The notes below the pieces were generated by a model. The model saw only the letters and a program-made list of their open reading frames with translations, had not been told where the DNA came from and searched no databases. 15,305 bases of DNA, from contig JBBSIG010000043.1 of assembly GCA_038232215.1 (NCBI GenBank), positions 1 to 15,305 on the forward strand. The letters are read 5' to 3'. Source of the stretch: JBBSIG01 sp038232215. Lineage in GTDB: Bacteria; Actinomycetota; Thermoleophilia; Gaiellales; Gaiellaceae. Below are positions 1 through 7,155 of the stretch, in pieces. The stretch's first letter is position 1. Each line of letters starts with the position of its first letter. Both the position numbers and the translations under genes were made by a program.

Positions 1-1
1 C

Positions 2-967
2 TTCGGGCCGCCGCCGGACTACACCGGGCCGCCGATGAACGAGTCGGGCGCGGAGAAGCTCTTCGTGATCCGGCTCAACGACGCGGCGGTCAACCTCGGC
101 GTGTCGGTGCTCGAGTCGACGCAGGGATCGTCGATCGACCCGTTCCTGCTCGGCTCGAAGGACGAGAACGACGTCCAGGGCTACGCGGGCACGCCCGTCA
201 ACGTGAACTCCTTGACCTTCGACTACCGGGTCGACGTGGGCGCCGCGGCCACCGTCTTCCCGCGCCAGGGCGCGTACTACGTCGCCGTCGACTCGGGCAG
301 CGACCCCTTCAGCGGGCGCGACCTCGCGGGCCGCTACGTCCTGAACGCCTGGGTGAACGACGTCACACCGCCGCAGGTGAGGCTGCTGACGACCCGCGTC
401 TCCGCCGGCCGGCCGACGCTCGTCGCGCGCGTGCTCGACGGCGGCGCCGGCGTCGACCCGCTCTCGCTCGCGCTCAGCTACAAGCGGATCCTCGTCGGAG
501 CGGCCGCCTACGACGCGGCCTCCGGAATCGCCATCTTCCCGCTCCCGAAGGATGCTCCGGCACTGACGGGACGCACCCCGGGCGTCGTGGTGGCGTCGGA
601 CTACCAGGAGGCGAAGAACGTCAACACGAGCGGGCAGAACATCCAGCCCAACACCGCGTTCAAGGCCGTTCGCATCTCCGCGGTCCAGGGACCGACCCTG
701 ACCTGGCTCGCGCCCGAGTCGGGCCGCTGCGTCGGCGCTCAGGCGCGCCTCGTCGTGGACGCCGGCTCCACGAAGCCGCTCAGGGCGGTTCGCTTCCTGG
801 ACGGGGAGAGGCCGATCGCGACGGTGCGGCGCGGCGTCTCCGGCCTGTACGCGGCCGACTGGAAGACCCGCTCCACGCGCCCGGGCAAGCACACGCTCTC
901 CGCAGTCCTCGTCGACTCGGCCGGGCGGCGCGCGACGGCGAAGCGAGTCGTTCGCGTGTGCCGCTGA
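2..967 (+). CDS. C-terminal part of a large secreted protein with Ig-like modules (5' truncated by window edge)
   Basis: The reading frame is open from the first bases of the window, so the true start lies upstream; 321 residues are visible. An internal ATG at 35 is unlikely to be the start because the frame continues in front of it with proline-rich sequence. The visible part is beta-rich and polar. An early region (about residues 12-115) ends in a DVTPP linker. An Ig-like module containing DGGAGVDPLSL follows, and a last Ig-like module (about 230-321) has two cysteines at 243 and 320 that could form a disulfide. No catalytic motif or membrane anchor is visible, and the chain ends five bases after the last Cys codon (RVCR-stop). 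Such modules commonly form the tail of extracellular enzymes of Actinomycetota, for example subtilases, but the N-terminal domain that would decide this is missing. The assignment as secreted is inference. Confidence 0.75.
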   Translation, partial: FGPPPDYTGPPMNESGAEKLFVIRLNDAAVNLGVSVLESTQGSSIDPFLLGSKDENDVQGYAGTPVNVNSLTFDYRVDVGAAATVFPRQGAYYVAVDSGSDPFSGRDLAGRYVLNAWVNDVTPPQVRLLTTRVSAGRPTLVARVLDGGAGVDPLSLALSYKRILVGAAAYDAASGIAIFPLPKDAPALTGRTPGVVVASDYQEAKNVNTSGQNIQPNTAFKAVRISAVQGPTLTWLAPESGRCVGAQARLVVDAGSTKPLRAVRFLDGERPIATVRRGVSGLYAADWKTRSTRPGKHTLSAVLVDSAGRRATAKRVVRVCR

Positions 968-1013
968 CGCCGACCGGGCTGCGGCGACCGGCGGGGTAAG
1001 CGGCAGACCCGGC

Positions 1014-1793
1014 GTGGCCGTTCCTGACGCTTCAGCCGTCGAGAGGCGGGTCGCGGTCGTCACCGGCGCCTCCAGCGGCATCGGCGCCGCGCTCGCCCGC
1101 CTGCTCGCCGGGAAGGGCTACCGTTGCGTGCTCCTCGCCCGCCGGCAGGAGCGCCTCGCCGCCCTTGCGGCCGAGATCGGCGGCGAGGCGGAGGTCTGCG
1201 ACGTGTCCGACCGAGAGGCGGTAGAACGCGTCGCCGGCCGGGTGCTGGAGCGGCATCCCCGCATCGCGCTCCTCGTCAACAACGCCGGTATGCCGGCGCG
1301 AGGGAGCTTCCTCGAGATCGAGCCGGAGCGGCTCGAGCAGGTGCTCGACGTGAACTTCCTGGGCGGCGTCTGGTGCCTGCGGGCGTTCCTGCCGGCCCTC
1401 GAGGCGGCCGCTCCCGCCGACGTCGTCAACGTCGTCTCGGTCGCGGGGACGGTCACCCTCGCGCCTTCCGGCCCGTATTCGGCCTCCAAGCACGCCCAGC
1501 TCGCCTTCTCGCGTGCGACTGCGGCCGAGCTTCGCCCCCGCGGGATCCGCGTGCACACCGTCAAGCCCGGCTTCGTGGAGACGGAGGGCTTTCCGCAGCG
1601 GGCCCGGATGGGGCCGCTCCTGCGCCGGCTCGTGATCGAGCCGGACGAGGTCGCGGAGCACGTGCTCGAGGCCATCGCCGAGCAGCGCACCGAGACCTTC
1701 GTGCCTTCCTGGTACCGCGCGGCCGCGCTGGCGCAAGCGGTTGTCCCTACCCTCGTGACGCGCCTCGCCTCCCGCCCGCGCCACTCCGCGTGA
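1014..1793 (+). CDS. Short-chain dehydrogenase/reductase (classical SDR, NAD(P)-dependent)
   Basis: This 259-residue protein has the usual length of a classical SDR. All family signatures are present: the cofactor loop TGASSGIG at 17-24, LARR at 41-44 (the arginines after the second beta strand suggest NADP preference), D63 contacting the adenine ring, NNAG at 89-92, and the catalytic tetrad N114, S142, Y155 and K159 in YSASK. PGFVET at 185-190 is the nicotinamide-side loop. The GTG start at 1014 has no clear Shine-Dalgarno sequence, but no better in-frame start precedes the Rossmann fold. The substrate cannot be read from sequence; the family covers acyl, sugar, steroid and polyol alcohols. 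It lies 46 bp after the secreted protein and 43 bp before two thioredoxin-fold genes on the same strand, so co-transcription is plausible. Confidence 0.92.
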   Translation: MAVPDASAVERRVAVVTGASSGIGAALARLLAGKGYRCVLLARRQERLAALAAEIGGEAEVCDVSDREAVERVAGRVLERHPRIALLVNNAGMPARGSFLEIEPERLEQVLDVNFLGGVWCLRAFLPALEAAAPADVVNVVSVAGTVTLAPSGPYSASKHAQLAFSRATAAELRPRGIRVHTVKPGFVETEGFPQRARMGPLLRRLVIEPDEVAEHVLEAIAEQRTETFVPSWYRAAALAQAVVPTLVTRLASRPRHSA

Positions 1794-1836
1794 CGAGCCC
1801 GGGACGGCGGGCGGTCGCTCCGTCGTTACACACGGT

Positions 1837-2139
1837 GTGAGGGTCGAGCTCCTCTTCTGGGACGGCTGCCCCTCCTACCCGGAAGCGCGCTCGCTGCTCG
1901 ACGAGGTTCTGACGACGAGGCGCATCGAGGCCGACGTCGAGCTCGTCGAGGTGAGGACGCAGCAGGAGGCCGAGGAGCTCCGCTTCCCCGGCTCGCCCAC
2001 CATCCGCGTCGACGGTCGCGACGTGGACGAGACCGGTGCGGGCTCGCGTCCCGCGCTCAACTGCCGCATCTACCGGCTTCCCGACGGGCGGGTCTCGCCC
2101 GTACCGAGCCGGGAGCAACTGGAGGCCGCACTGCCATGA
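1837..2139 (+). CDS. Small thioredoxin-fold protein with a single N-terminal cysteine
   Basis: This 100-residue protein has the beta-alpha-beta opening of the thioredoxin fold. The active-site loop is WDGCPSYPEA (C11), so it carries only one of the two usual cysteines. A cis-proline loop GSPTIRVDG (P54) follows, and a second cysteine C76 lies in LNCRIY. Related small proteins are often annotated simply as thioredoxin family; some automated annotations link them to alkylmercury lyase regions, and I see no MerB or MerR here to support that. The GTG start at 1837 lies inside a CACAC-G-GTGTG palindrome. The stop overlaps the ATG of the next gene by 4 nt (ATGA, 2136-2139), which implies translational coupling of two redox-fold proteins. 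Function is not known; thiol-disulfide or metal-thiol chemistry is inference. Confidence 0.8.
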   Translation: MRVELLFWDGCPSYPEARSLLDEVLTTRRIEADVELVEVRTQQEAEELRFPGSPTIRVDGRDVDETGAGSRPALNCRIYRLPDGRVSPVPSREQLEAALP

Positions 2140-2675
2140 CCCCGAGCACCGGAGCCGCCACGACTGCACCCGCCTTCGAGCTGCCGGGGGTGGACGGGGC
2201 CACTCACACCCTGGAGGAGCTCGCCGAGGCGCCGGCACTCGTGCTCGTGCAGTCGTGCAACCACTGTCCCTACGTGCAGGCCTGGGAGGGCAGACTGAAG
2301 GCGATCCAGCGCGACTACGCCGACCGCGGAGTGCAGCTCGTCGCGATCAACTCGAACGACGCGACCTCTCATCCGGAGGACTCGTTCGAGGAGATGAGGG
2401 CTCGTGCGCGGAGCCAGGACTTCAACTTCCGCTACCTGCTCGACGAGGAGCAGTCGGTCGCCCGCGCGCTCGGCTCCGAGCGCACGCCGGAGGTGTTCGT
2501 CTACGACGCCGGCCGCCGGCTCGTGTACCACGGGGCGATCGACGACTCCCGGGACGAGAGCCGGGTCGAGACGCACTACCTCCGCGACGCCCTGGACGCG
2601 GTGCTCGCGGGACGGGAGCCCGCGATTCGCGAGACCCAGCCCGTCGGTTGCACGGTCAAGTGGAAGGCGGCCTGA
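2136..2675 (+). CDS. Thioredoxin/AhpC-TSA family protein (peroxiredoxin-like PRX_like1 type)
   Basis: The protein has 179 residues. It starts as AhpC/TSA proteins do (APAFELPGVDG, 11-21), followed by a CxxC active site QSCNHCPYV with C41 and C44 placed where the peroxidatic or resolving cysteines sit. INSND (71-75) is typical of the PRX_like1 group. The cis-proline loop is RTPEVFV (P118), followed by YHGAIDD. The C-terminal GCTVKW carries a further cysteine, C172, conserved in this group and possibly resolving. No signal peptide is present, so the protein is probably cytoplasmic. The ATG start overlaps the preceding thioredoxin-fold gene by 4 nt. Its 3' end overlaps the convergent methyltransferase gene by 20 bp. 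Family membership is secure from the motifs; whether it acts as a peroxidase or a disulfide reductase is open. Confidence 0.9.
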   Translation: MTPSTGAATTAPAFELPGVDGATHTLEELAEAPALVLVQSCNHCPYVQAWEGRLKAIQRDYADRGVQLVAINSNDATSHPEDSFEEMRARARSQDFNFRYLLDEEQSVARALGSERTPEVFVYDAGRRLVYHGAIDDSRDESRVETHYLRDALDAVLAGREPAIRETQPVGCTVKWKAA

Positions 2676-3360
2676 CCAGGAGGTACCAGGCGAGCTCCGC
2701 CGCGTAGGCGCGCGGAGCCAGCCCCCGCGCCCGCTCGCGCGCCTCGCCGGTGCAACCCGCGAGGTCGAGGTACGCCTCGAGCTCGCGCTCCTCCCGGTGG
2801 GTCTCCGACCGCCTGAGGACGAGTCCGTTCGCCTCGAAGAGGTGACGGAGGTCCGAGTCCGGGAGCGCCCGCGAGTGCGACGGGTCCCTCGCGCGCTCGA
2901 AGCGGTCGAGCTCGAGTGCGGAGAGCGGATCGACGGGGCCGATCTGATCGACGACCAGCACGGCGCCCCCCGGACGCGTGACGCGTGTCAGCTCGGCGAC
3001 GACGAGCTCCGGCCGGGCGACGTGGTGCAGCGTCCGCAGCGTGCACGCCAGTTCGAACGACGACGGCGCGAACGGAAGCCGCGTGGCATCGCCCTCGACG
3101 AAGCGCACGTTCGGATGGGAGGCGGCGCGCCTGCGGCCCTCCGCCAGGAGCTCGGGAACCAGGTCGAGAGCGACCACCTCGCGCACGAGCGGGGCGAGCG
3201 CGAGCGCGAGGGCGCCGGCACCCGTCCCGACGTCGAGCGCGCGCTCGTCGCCGCGAGGCTCCAGAAAGCGGAGCACCTCGCGGGCGAGCTCCTCCGCGCG
3301 GGCGTCCTGCAGTGCCGCCAGCTGCCTCGCGGTCGCGGCGAAACGCTCCCCGGAGCTCAC
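2656..3360 (-). CDS. Class I SAM-dependent methyltransferase (Methyltransf_11/UbiE-like)
   Basis: From the GTG at 3360 the protein has 234 residues. The SAM-binding motif I is ALDVGTGAG (41-49). The acidic end of the second strand is D66 in VVALDLVPELL, and the adenine-side GDATRLPF follows with D91. Then come the FELACTLRTLHHV strand-helix and the post-motif TRPGGAVLVVDQ. This is the standard Rossmann methyltransferase core, closest in style to UbiE-type small-molecule methyltransferases; the acceptor is unknown. I chose GTG 3360 because it overlaps the upstream nucleotidyltransferase stop by 4 nt (GTGA, 3357-3360), as elsewhere in this gene chain. The frame is open further upstream, but that part is antisense-like low-complexity Arg/Ala sequence inside the neighbouring gene. 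It is the last gene of the minus-strand chain and overlaps the convergent thioredoxin-fold gene by 20 bp. Confidence 0.9.
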   Translation of the reverse strand: MSSGERFAATARQLAALQDARAEELAREVLRFLEPRGDERALDVGTGAGALALALAPLVREVVALDLVPELLAEGRRRAASHPNVRFVEGDATRLPFAPSSFELACTLRTLHHVARPELVVAELTRVTRPGGAVLVVDQIGPVDPLSALELDRFERARDPSHSRALPDSDLRHLFEANGLVLRRSETHREERELEAYLDLAGCTGEARERARGLAPRAYAAELAWYLLVRPPST

Positions 3361-4373
3361 GCGCGCACCCGGCGCGCGAGCTCGAGCGCCTGCTCCCTCG
3401 TCTCGATCGTCCCGGCCGCCCGCTCCTCCGCGATCAGCTCGAGCGTGCGACCGATCTCGGGCCCGGGCGGAAGTCCGAGCTCGTCCCCCCGCACGAGCGG
3501 CTCGGCCGGCTCGGCTCTCCGTGCGGTCTCGACCGCCTCTCTCAGCTGCTCCGCGCCGAGGAACGCAAGCGCGTCGAGAGACCACGGCTCCGTGGCGCGG
3601 CGGAACCTGTGGACGGCGCGCGGCGAGTCGTCCGACGGGGGCTCCGCGCCGAGGAGGACGCGCGCGTAGCGCTCGAGCTCACGCGACGGACGCAGGCGGT
3701 CGAGCTCGCCGCCGAACGCGGCCACCAGACGAAACGAGGGCGAGTCGAGCCGGCCGAGGCGGGCGTCGAGCGAGCCGCCGAGCGCCTGCAGGAGACCGAG
3801 CGCCGCGAGACGCCGATAGCCGGCGGCCGACAGTCGCTCGAGCTCGGCCAGCACTCGCTCGGTGGCCGCCTCCTGGACGAGCGAAGCGTGGGCGCGCACG
3901 AGCTTCTCGCCCGGTGGATCGAGCCGAAAGCCGAGCTCGTCCTCGAGGCGAGCCGCGCGGAGGAGGCGAAGCGGGTCGTCCTCGAAGATCCGCTCGGAGA
4001 CGGCCCGGAGCGTCCGCCGCTCGACGTCTCCCCGCCCGCCCAGCGGATCGACGAGCGTCCCGCCCGCGAGCGGCTCTGCCATCGCGTCGACGGTGAAGTC
4101 CCGGCGACGCAGGTCGTCCTCCAGCGACCCGTGGAGCGGGGTGAAGTCGATCGTCCGATCGTCCGGGAGCACGACTCGCCACGCGCCGTGCGCGCTCGAG
4201 AGAGGAAAGGGCGCTCTCCCGGTCTCCCGGGCGCACGCACGCGCGGCGCGCTCGGGCGCCGCGCAGACGACGTCGAGATCGAGCACGGGCCGGTCGAGTA
4301 GCCGATCCCGAACAGCTCCTCCGACGACCCATGCCTCTTCACCGGCGAGCACGTCGTGCACGAGCTCACGCAC
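3357..4373 (-). CDS. cca: CCA-adding enzyme / poly(A) polymerase family nucleotidyltransferase, compact form
   Basis: The protein has 338 residues. The class II nucleotidyltransferase head is clear: VVGGAVRD (16-23), the metal-binding DLD pair D32/D34, a third carboxylate in TIDFTPL (D76), RRRDFTVDAMA (89-99), and the base-selecting [ED]DxxR motif DDPLRLLRAAR (132-142). D133 and R136 occupy the positions known in class II CCA enzymes to read ATP and CTP. The tail LVRGDELGLPPGPEIGRTL matches the end of bacterial CCA enzymes. The chain is short against the 400-480 residues common in Actinomycetota, and I find no HD phosphohydrolase motif, so the middle looks reduced. GTG 4373 overlaps alr by 8 nt (GTGCGTGA). 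An in-frame ATG at 4433 would add 20 residues but has no ribosome site. CCA addition is the likely role; poly(A) polymerase activity is the alternative. Confidence 0.82.
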   Translation of the reverse strand: MRELVHDVLAGEEAWVVGGAVRDRLLDRPVLDLDVVCAAPERAARACARETGRAPFPLSSAHGAWRVVLPDDRTIDFTPLHGSLEDDLRRRDFTVDAMAEPLAGGTLVDPLGGRGDVERRTLRAVSERIFEDDPLRLLRAARLEDELGFRLDPPGEKLVRAHASLVQEAATERVLAELERLSAAGYRRLAALGLLQALGGSLDARLGRLDSPSFRLVAAFGGELDRLRPSRELERYARVLLGAEPPSDDSPRAVHRFRRATEPWSLDALAFLGAEQLREAVETARRAEPAEPLVRGDELGLPPGPEIGRTLELIAEERAAGTIETREQALELARRVRA

Positions 4374-5406
4374 CGTCGACCACCGTCCGGCGAGCCCGCT
4401 CCGGCCCGGTCTCGATTCCGCAGAGGAGCTCATATGCGATCGTCCGGGCCACCTCCGCGTGCCGCTCGACGGACACACCCGGGCCGATCAAGACGACCGG
4501 CGCTCCGACCGGCTGCTCCCGCCCCAGCTCGACGGCGAAGGAGTCCATCGAGATCGTCCCGACGACGGGGCACGGCTCATCGGCGACGAGGACCGACGTG
4601 CCGGTCAGGTCGCGCCGGAAGCCGTCGGCGTAGCCGACCGGCACGAGCCCGATCCACGCCGGGCTCTCCGCGCGGAAGCGCCGGCCGTAGCCGGTGCTCT
4701 CGCCCGGCTCGAGCCGCCGGACCTGGGCGAGGTGGCTGCGCCAGGCCAGCACGGGCTCGAGGCCGTCGCGCTCCGGCTCGCCGAACGGCGACACGCCGTA
4801 GAGCGCGAGCCCGCAGCGCGCCGCGTCGAGACGCGCCTCGGGCAGGCGAAGCGCGGCGGCGCTGTTCGCGATGTGGTGGGTCAGGTGTCCGTACGGAGAG
4901 ACGGCGGCGAGGAAGCGCCCGAGCTGCACGCCGGCGAAGCGCGCATCCGTGTCGGCGGTCGCGAAGTGGCTCATCAGGCCGACGACCTGCGCCGGCGGAG
5001 GCGGTAGCTCCGAGAGGCCGAAGCGGCCCATGCCGGTGTCGAGCTCGACGTGGACCGGAAGCCCGTCCGGGAGCTCGAGGCGCGAGACGGCGAGCTCGAG
5101 CCGGCCCTCCCGCGCCGGCGCGGTCTCCTCGGGCGCAGTGGGGCCGAGAACGAGGATGCGCGCCTCCGGGAAGGACGAGCGCAGAGCCAGCCCCTCGGGC
5201 ACCGTGGCCACGCAGAGCGCCCGCGCGCCTCCGTCGAGCGAAGCCCCGGCGACGTCGGTCGCACCGTGCCCGTAACCGTCTGCCTTGACGACCGCCCAGA
5301 GCTCCGCTCCCTCGAGCGCGCGCACCAGCGTCGCGGCGTTTCGCCGCAGCGCGCCGAGGTCGATCGCGATCTCCGACCTGTCCAGGGGCGGGTCGACAGC
5401 CTTCAC
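4366..5406 (-). CDS. alr: Alanine racemase (PLP-dependent)
   Basis: Interconverts L- and D-alanine, supplying D-Ala for peptidoglycan in the cytoplasm. The 346 residues are slightly shorter than usual. The N-terminal TIM barrel carries the PLP lysine K41 in AVVKADGYGHGA. LDTGMGRFG (122-130), HHIANSAA (ending 184) and the GLALYG loop (199-204) follow. The C-terminal beta domain has the second catalytic base Y240 in TGYGRRF, then PVGYADG (256-262) and GTISMD (283-288). All catalytic elements are intact. The GTG start at 5406 forms a GTGA overlap with the stop of nnr. The 3' end overlaps the CCA-family gene by 8 nt. No strong Shine-Dalgarno sequence precedes it, so translation probably depends on coupling to nnr. 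Adjacency of nnr and alr is common in bacteria. Confidence 0.96.
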   Translation of the reverse strand: MKAVDPPLDRSEIAIDLGALRRNAATLVRALEGAELWAVVKADGYGHGATDVAGASLDGGARALCVATVPEGLALRSSFPEARILVLGPTAPEETAPAREGRLELAVSRLELPDGLPVHVELDTGMGRFGLSELPPPPAQVVGLMSHFATADTDARFAGVQLGRFLAAVSPYGHLTHHIANSAAALRLPEARLDAARCGLALYGVSPFGEPERDGLEPVLAWRSHLAQVRRLEPGESTGYGRRFRAESPAWIGLVPVGYADGFRRDLTGTSVLVADEPCPVVGTISMDSFAVELGREQPVGAPVVLIGPGVSVERHAEVARTIAYELLCGIETGPERARRTVVDGA

Positions 5407-6797
5407 CCGGCGAGCGCCTGCGGCAGCAGGGCGATCACGTCGCTCGCGACGAGCCCGACCTGCCGGGGCGCGAGGGCCGCGGCGGCGCCGTGCGCCGTGG
5501 CCGCGGCGGCCGCTGCCAGGCGCGGCTCCATCCCCTTCGCGAGGAACGCGGACAGGATCCCCGTGAGCACGTCGCCCGTACCCGCGCTCGCGAGTCCATG
5601 GGCGTCGACCGGGCAGACGAGCACACCCTCGCCGGGCGCGGCGATGAGCGTGTCGGGGCCCTTCAGGAGGGTGACGCACCCGAACCGGTCGGCCACCCGC
5701 CGGACCGCGTCTAGCCGGTGGGCCGAGACCCGGCTCGACTCCTCTCCGAGCAGCCGTGCGAGCTCGCCGGCGTGCGGGGTCAGGACGCGGGGGGCAGACC
5801 ACTCGGACGGCTCCAGCTCCCAGAGCGCGTCCGCGTCGACGACGACGGGCAGCTCGAGCTCGCCGAGCAGACGGCGGACGAGCTGCCGAATACCCGGCGC
5901 ACGGCCGAGACCAGGGCCGAGAGCGACCGCGCCCGCGCGCCCGGCGAGCTCCAGGATCTCGTCCGCGGCGGTCATCGAGAGCGACCCGTGCTCCTCGGGA
6001 AGCGGCCGCTTCACGGCCTCGAGCAGGCGCTGCTCGAAGACGCCGATCGTCGACGCCGGAACGGCGACCGTCACGTACCCCGCGTCGGCGCGAAAGGCGG
6101 CCTCGGCCGTGAGGCAGGGAGCGCCCGTGAGCCCCGTGGAGCCACCGACGACGAGCACCGAGCCGGCCGAGTACTTCGTGTCGCGGGCGCCCCGCCTCGG
6201 CACGTGCGCCAGGATCTCCGCGTTCACGAGCCGGTGCTCCGTCGAGCCCGGCGCGAGCCCGATGTCAGGGACCACGACCCGACCGGCGTGGAACCTTCCG
6301 GGCGCGACCACGAGCCCGACCTTCGGCCCGTGAAAGGTGACGGTCAGCGTGGCCTCGACGGCGACTCCCGCCACCTCGCCGGTGGAGGCGTCGACGCCCG
6401 ACGGCAGATCGACCGCCACGATCGGGCAGCCGGCTGCGCTCATCCGCTCGATCAGCCGGGCCGCCTCGGGGCGAGGCGCACCCGAGAAGCCGGTGCCGAA
6501 GAGAGCGTCGACGATCACGTCCGGCTCGCCCAGACCTGCCTCCGCAGTCGCTGCGTCGACGACCGAGACTCGACGACCCGCTTCGCGGAGCGCCTCGCCG
6601 GCAATGCGCCCGTCCCCGCCGTTCGACCCCCCGCCGCAGACGACTGTGAAAGAGGTCGCGTCGGGAAAGCACTCGAGCGCGTGCCCGGAGACGGCGCGCC
6701 CAGCCCGCTCCATCAGCTCGGGCGCGCTGTCCGGAAAGCCGGGGTAGCGCCGCTCCGCCGCTCGCATCTCGGCGGCGGTGAAGAGCGGCTCAAGCAT
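5403..6797 (-). CDS. nnr: Bifunctional NAD(P)H-hydrate epimerase / ADP- or ATP-dependent NAD(P)H-hydrate dehydratase
   Basis: Repairs damaged NADH and NADPH: the epimerase interconverts R and S hydrates, and the dehydratase removes water using a nucleotide. The 464 residues have the normal length of the fused enzyme. The YjeF_N epimerase half has CGGGSNGGDGR (54-64), DALFGTG (97-103) and DLPSGVD (130-136). After a linker near 190-207 the ribokinase-like dehydratase half begins with KYSAGSVLVVGG. It continues with GPGLGR (294-299), DADAL (321-325), TPHAGE (340-345), LLKGPDT (377-383) and the nucleotide-site AGTGDVLTG (405-413, D409 the likely base). The ATG at 6797 overlaps the acpS stop by 8 nt (ATGCTTGA). 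A start 11 codons further upstream would only add an Arg/Ser-rich extension. It sits between acpS and alr in the overlapping chain. Confidence 0.95.
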   Translation of the reverse strand: MLEPLFTAAEMRAAERRYPGFPDSAPELMERAGRAVSGHALECFPDATSFTVVCGGGSNGGDGRIAGEALREAGRRVSVVDAATAEAGLGEPDVIVDALFGTGFSGAPRPEAARLIERMSAAGCPIVAVDLPSGVDASTGEVAGVAVEATLTVTFHGPKVGLVVAPGRFHAGRVVVPDIGLAPGSTEHRLVNAEILAHVPRRGARDTKYSAGSVLVVGGSTGLTGAPCLTAEAAFRADAGYVTVAVPASTIGVFEQRLLEAVKRPLPEEHGSLSMTAADEILELAGRAGAVALGPGLGRAPGIRQLVRRLLGELELPVVVDADALWELEPSEWSAPRVLTPHAGELARLLGEESSRVSAHRLDAVRRVADRFGCVTLLKGPDTLIAAPGEGVLVCPVDAHGLASAGTGDVLTGILSAFLAKGMEPRLAAAAAATAHGAAAALAPRQVGLVASDVIALLPQALAG

Positions 6798-7155
6798 CGC
6801 GGGGCGTGACGACGCAGATCGCCGCCGCAAGCTCGCGCGAGTGCGTCATCGAGAGGTCGATCCCGCCCGCTCCGGCGGCCTCCGCCCAGGCGAGCGTCCG
6901 GCCCGAGAGGCTCACCCGCGGCTTCGGGCGGCCGGCGATCTCGATCTCCTTCCACGTGAAGCGCACCCCCGAGCCGAGCGCCTTGCCCACCGCCTCCTTG
7001 CCGGCGAAGCGGCCCGCGTAGCTCTCGGCGGGGTTCGGCCTGGAGTCGCAGTACCGGCGCTCGCTCTCGGTGAAGCACCGCGACCGGAAGCCGGGATAGC
7101 GGTCGAGCGCGCGCCTGATGCGCTCGATCTCGATCAGGTCGATCCCGACCTTCAC
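6790..7155 (-). CDS. acpS: Holo-[acyl-carrier-protein] synthase
   Basis: Transfers 4'-phosphopantetheine from CoA to the serine of acyl carrier protein, activating it for fatty acid synthesis. The 121 residues have the typical AcpS length. The N-terminal GIDLIEIERI gives the Mg-binding aspartate D6. FAGKEAVGKALG gives the second acidic ligand E54 and the basic K58. LSMTHSRELAAAICVV near the C-terminus is the family's conserved SxSHS-like region. The GTG start at 7155 forms a GTGA overlap with the HAD gene stop, and the 3' end overlaps nnr by 8 nt. The AcpS-nnr-alr order is a frequent bacterial arrangement, which supports the call. There is no independent promoter or clear ribosome site, so expression is likely coupled to the HAD gene. 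Confidence 0.95.
   Translation of the reverse strand: MKVGIDLIEIERIRRALDRYPGFRSRCFTESERRYCDSRPNPAESYAGRFAGKEAVGKALGSGVRFTWKEIEIAGRPKPRVSLSGRTLAWAEAAGAGGIDLSMTHSRELAAAICVVTPRDA

Noticed and set aside
1032..1784. Minus-strand open frame of 250 codons opposite the SDR gene
   Set aside because: The SDR on the plus strand carries every catalytic motif, while the antisense product is low-complexity and matches nothing I know.
1803..1824. GACGG/CCGTC inverted repeat after the SDR gene as a terminator
   Set aside because: A 5-bp stem with a 12-nt loop and no T tract is not distinguishable from chance at this base composition.
1826..1840. CACAC-G-GTGTG palindrome over the GTG start of the small thioredoxin-fold gene, as a possible operator
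   Set aside because: Only 5 bp per arm, no second copy nearby and no regulator gene next to it; too short to call.
2404..3669. Very long plus-strand open frame (over 400 codons) across the methyltransferase and CCA-family genes
   Set aside because: Its product is Arg/Ala/Ser-rich with no domain, and it runs antisense to two genes with intact motifs. Such open frames are expected in GC-rich DNA.
4374..4433. Longer CCA-family protein starting at ATG 4433
   Set aside because: It would add 20 Ser/Arg/Gly-rich residues and overlap alr by 68 nt without a ribosome site. GTG 4373 fits the overlap pattern of the chain and lies just before the conserved head.
5718..6809. Plus-strand open frame of 363 codons opposite nnr
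   Set aside because: It is the antisense shadow of nnr, which has complete epimerase and dehydratase motifs.
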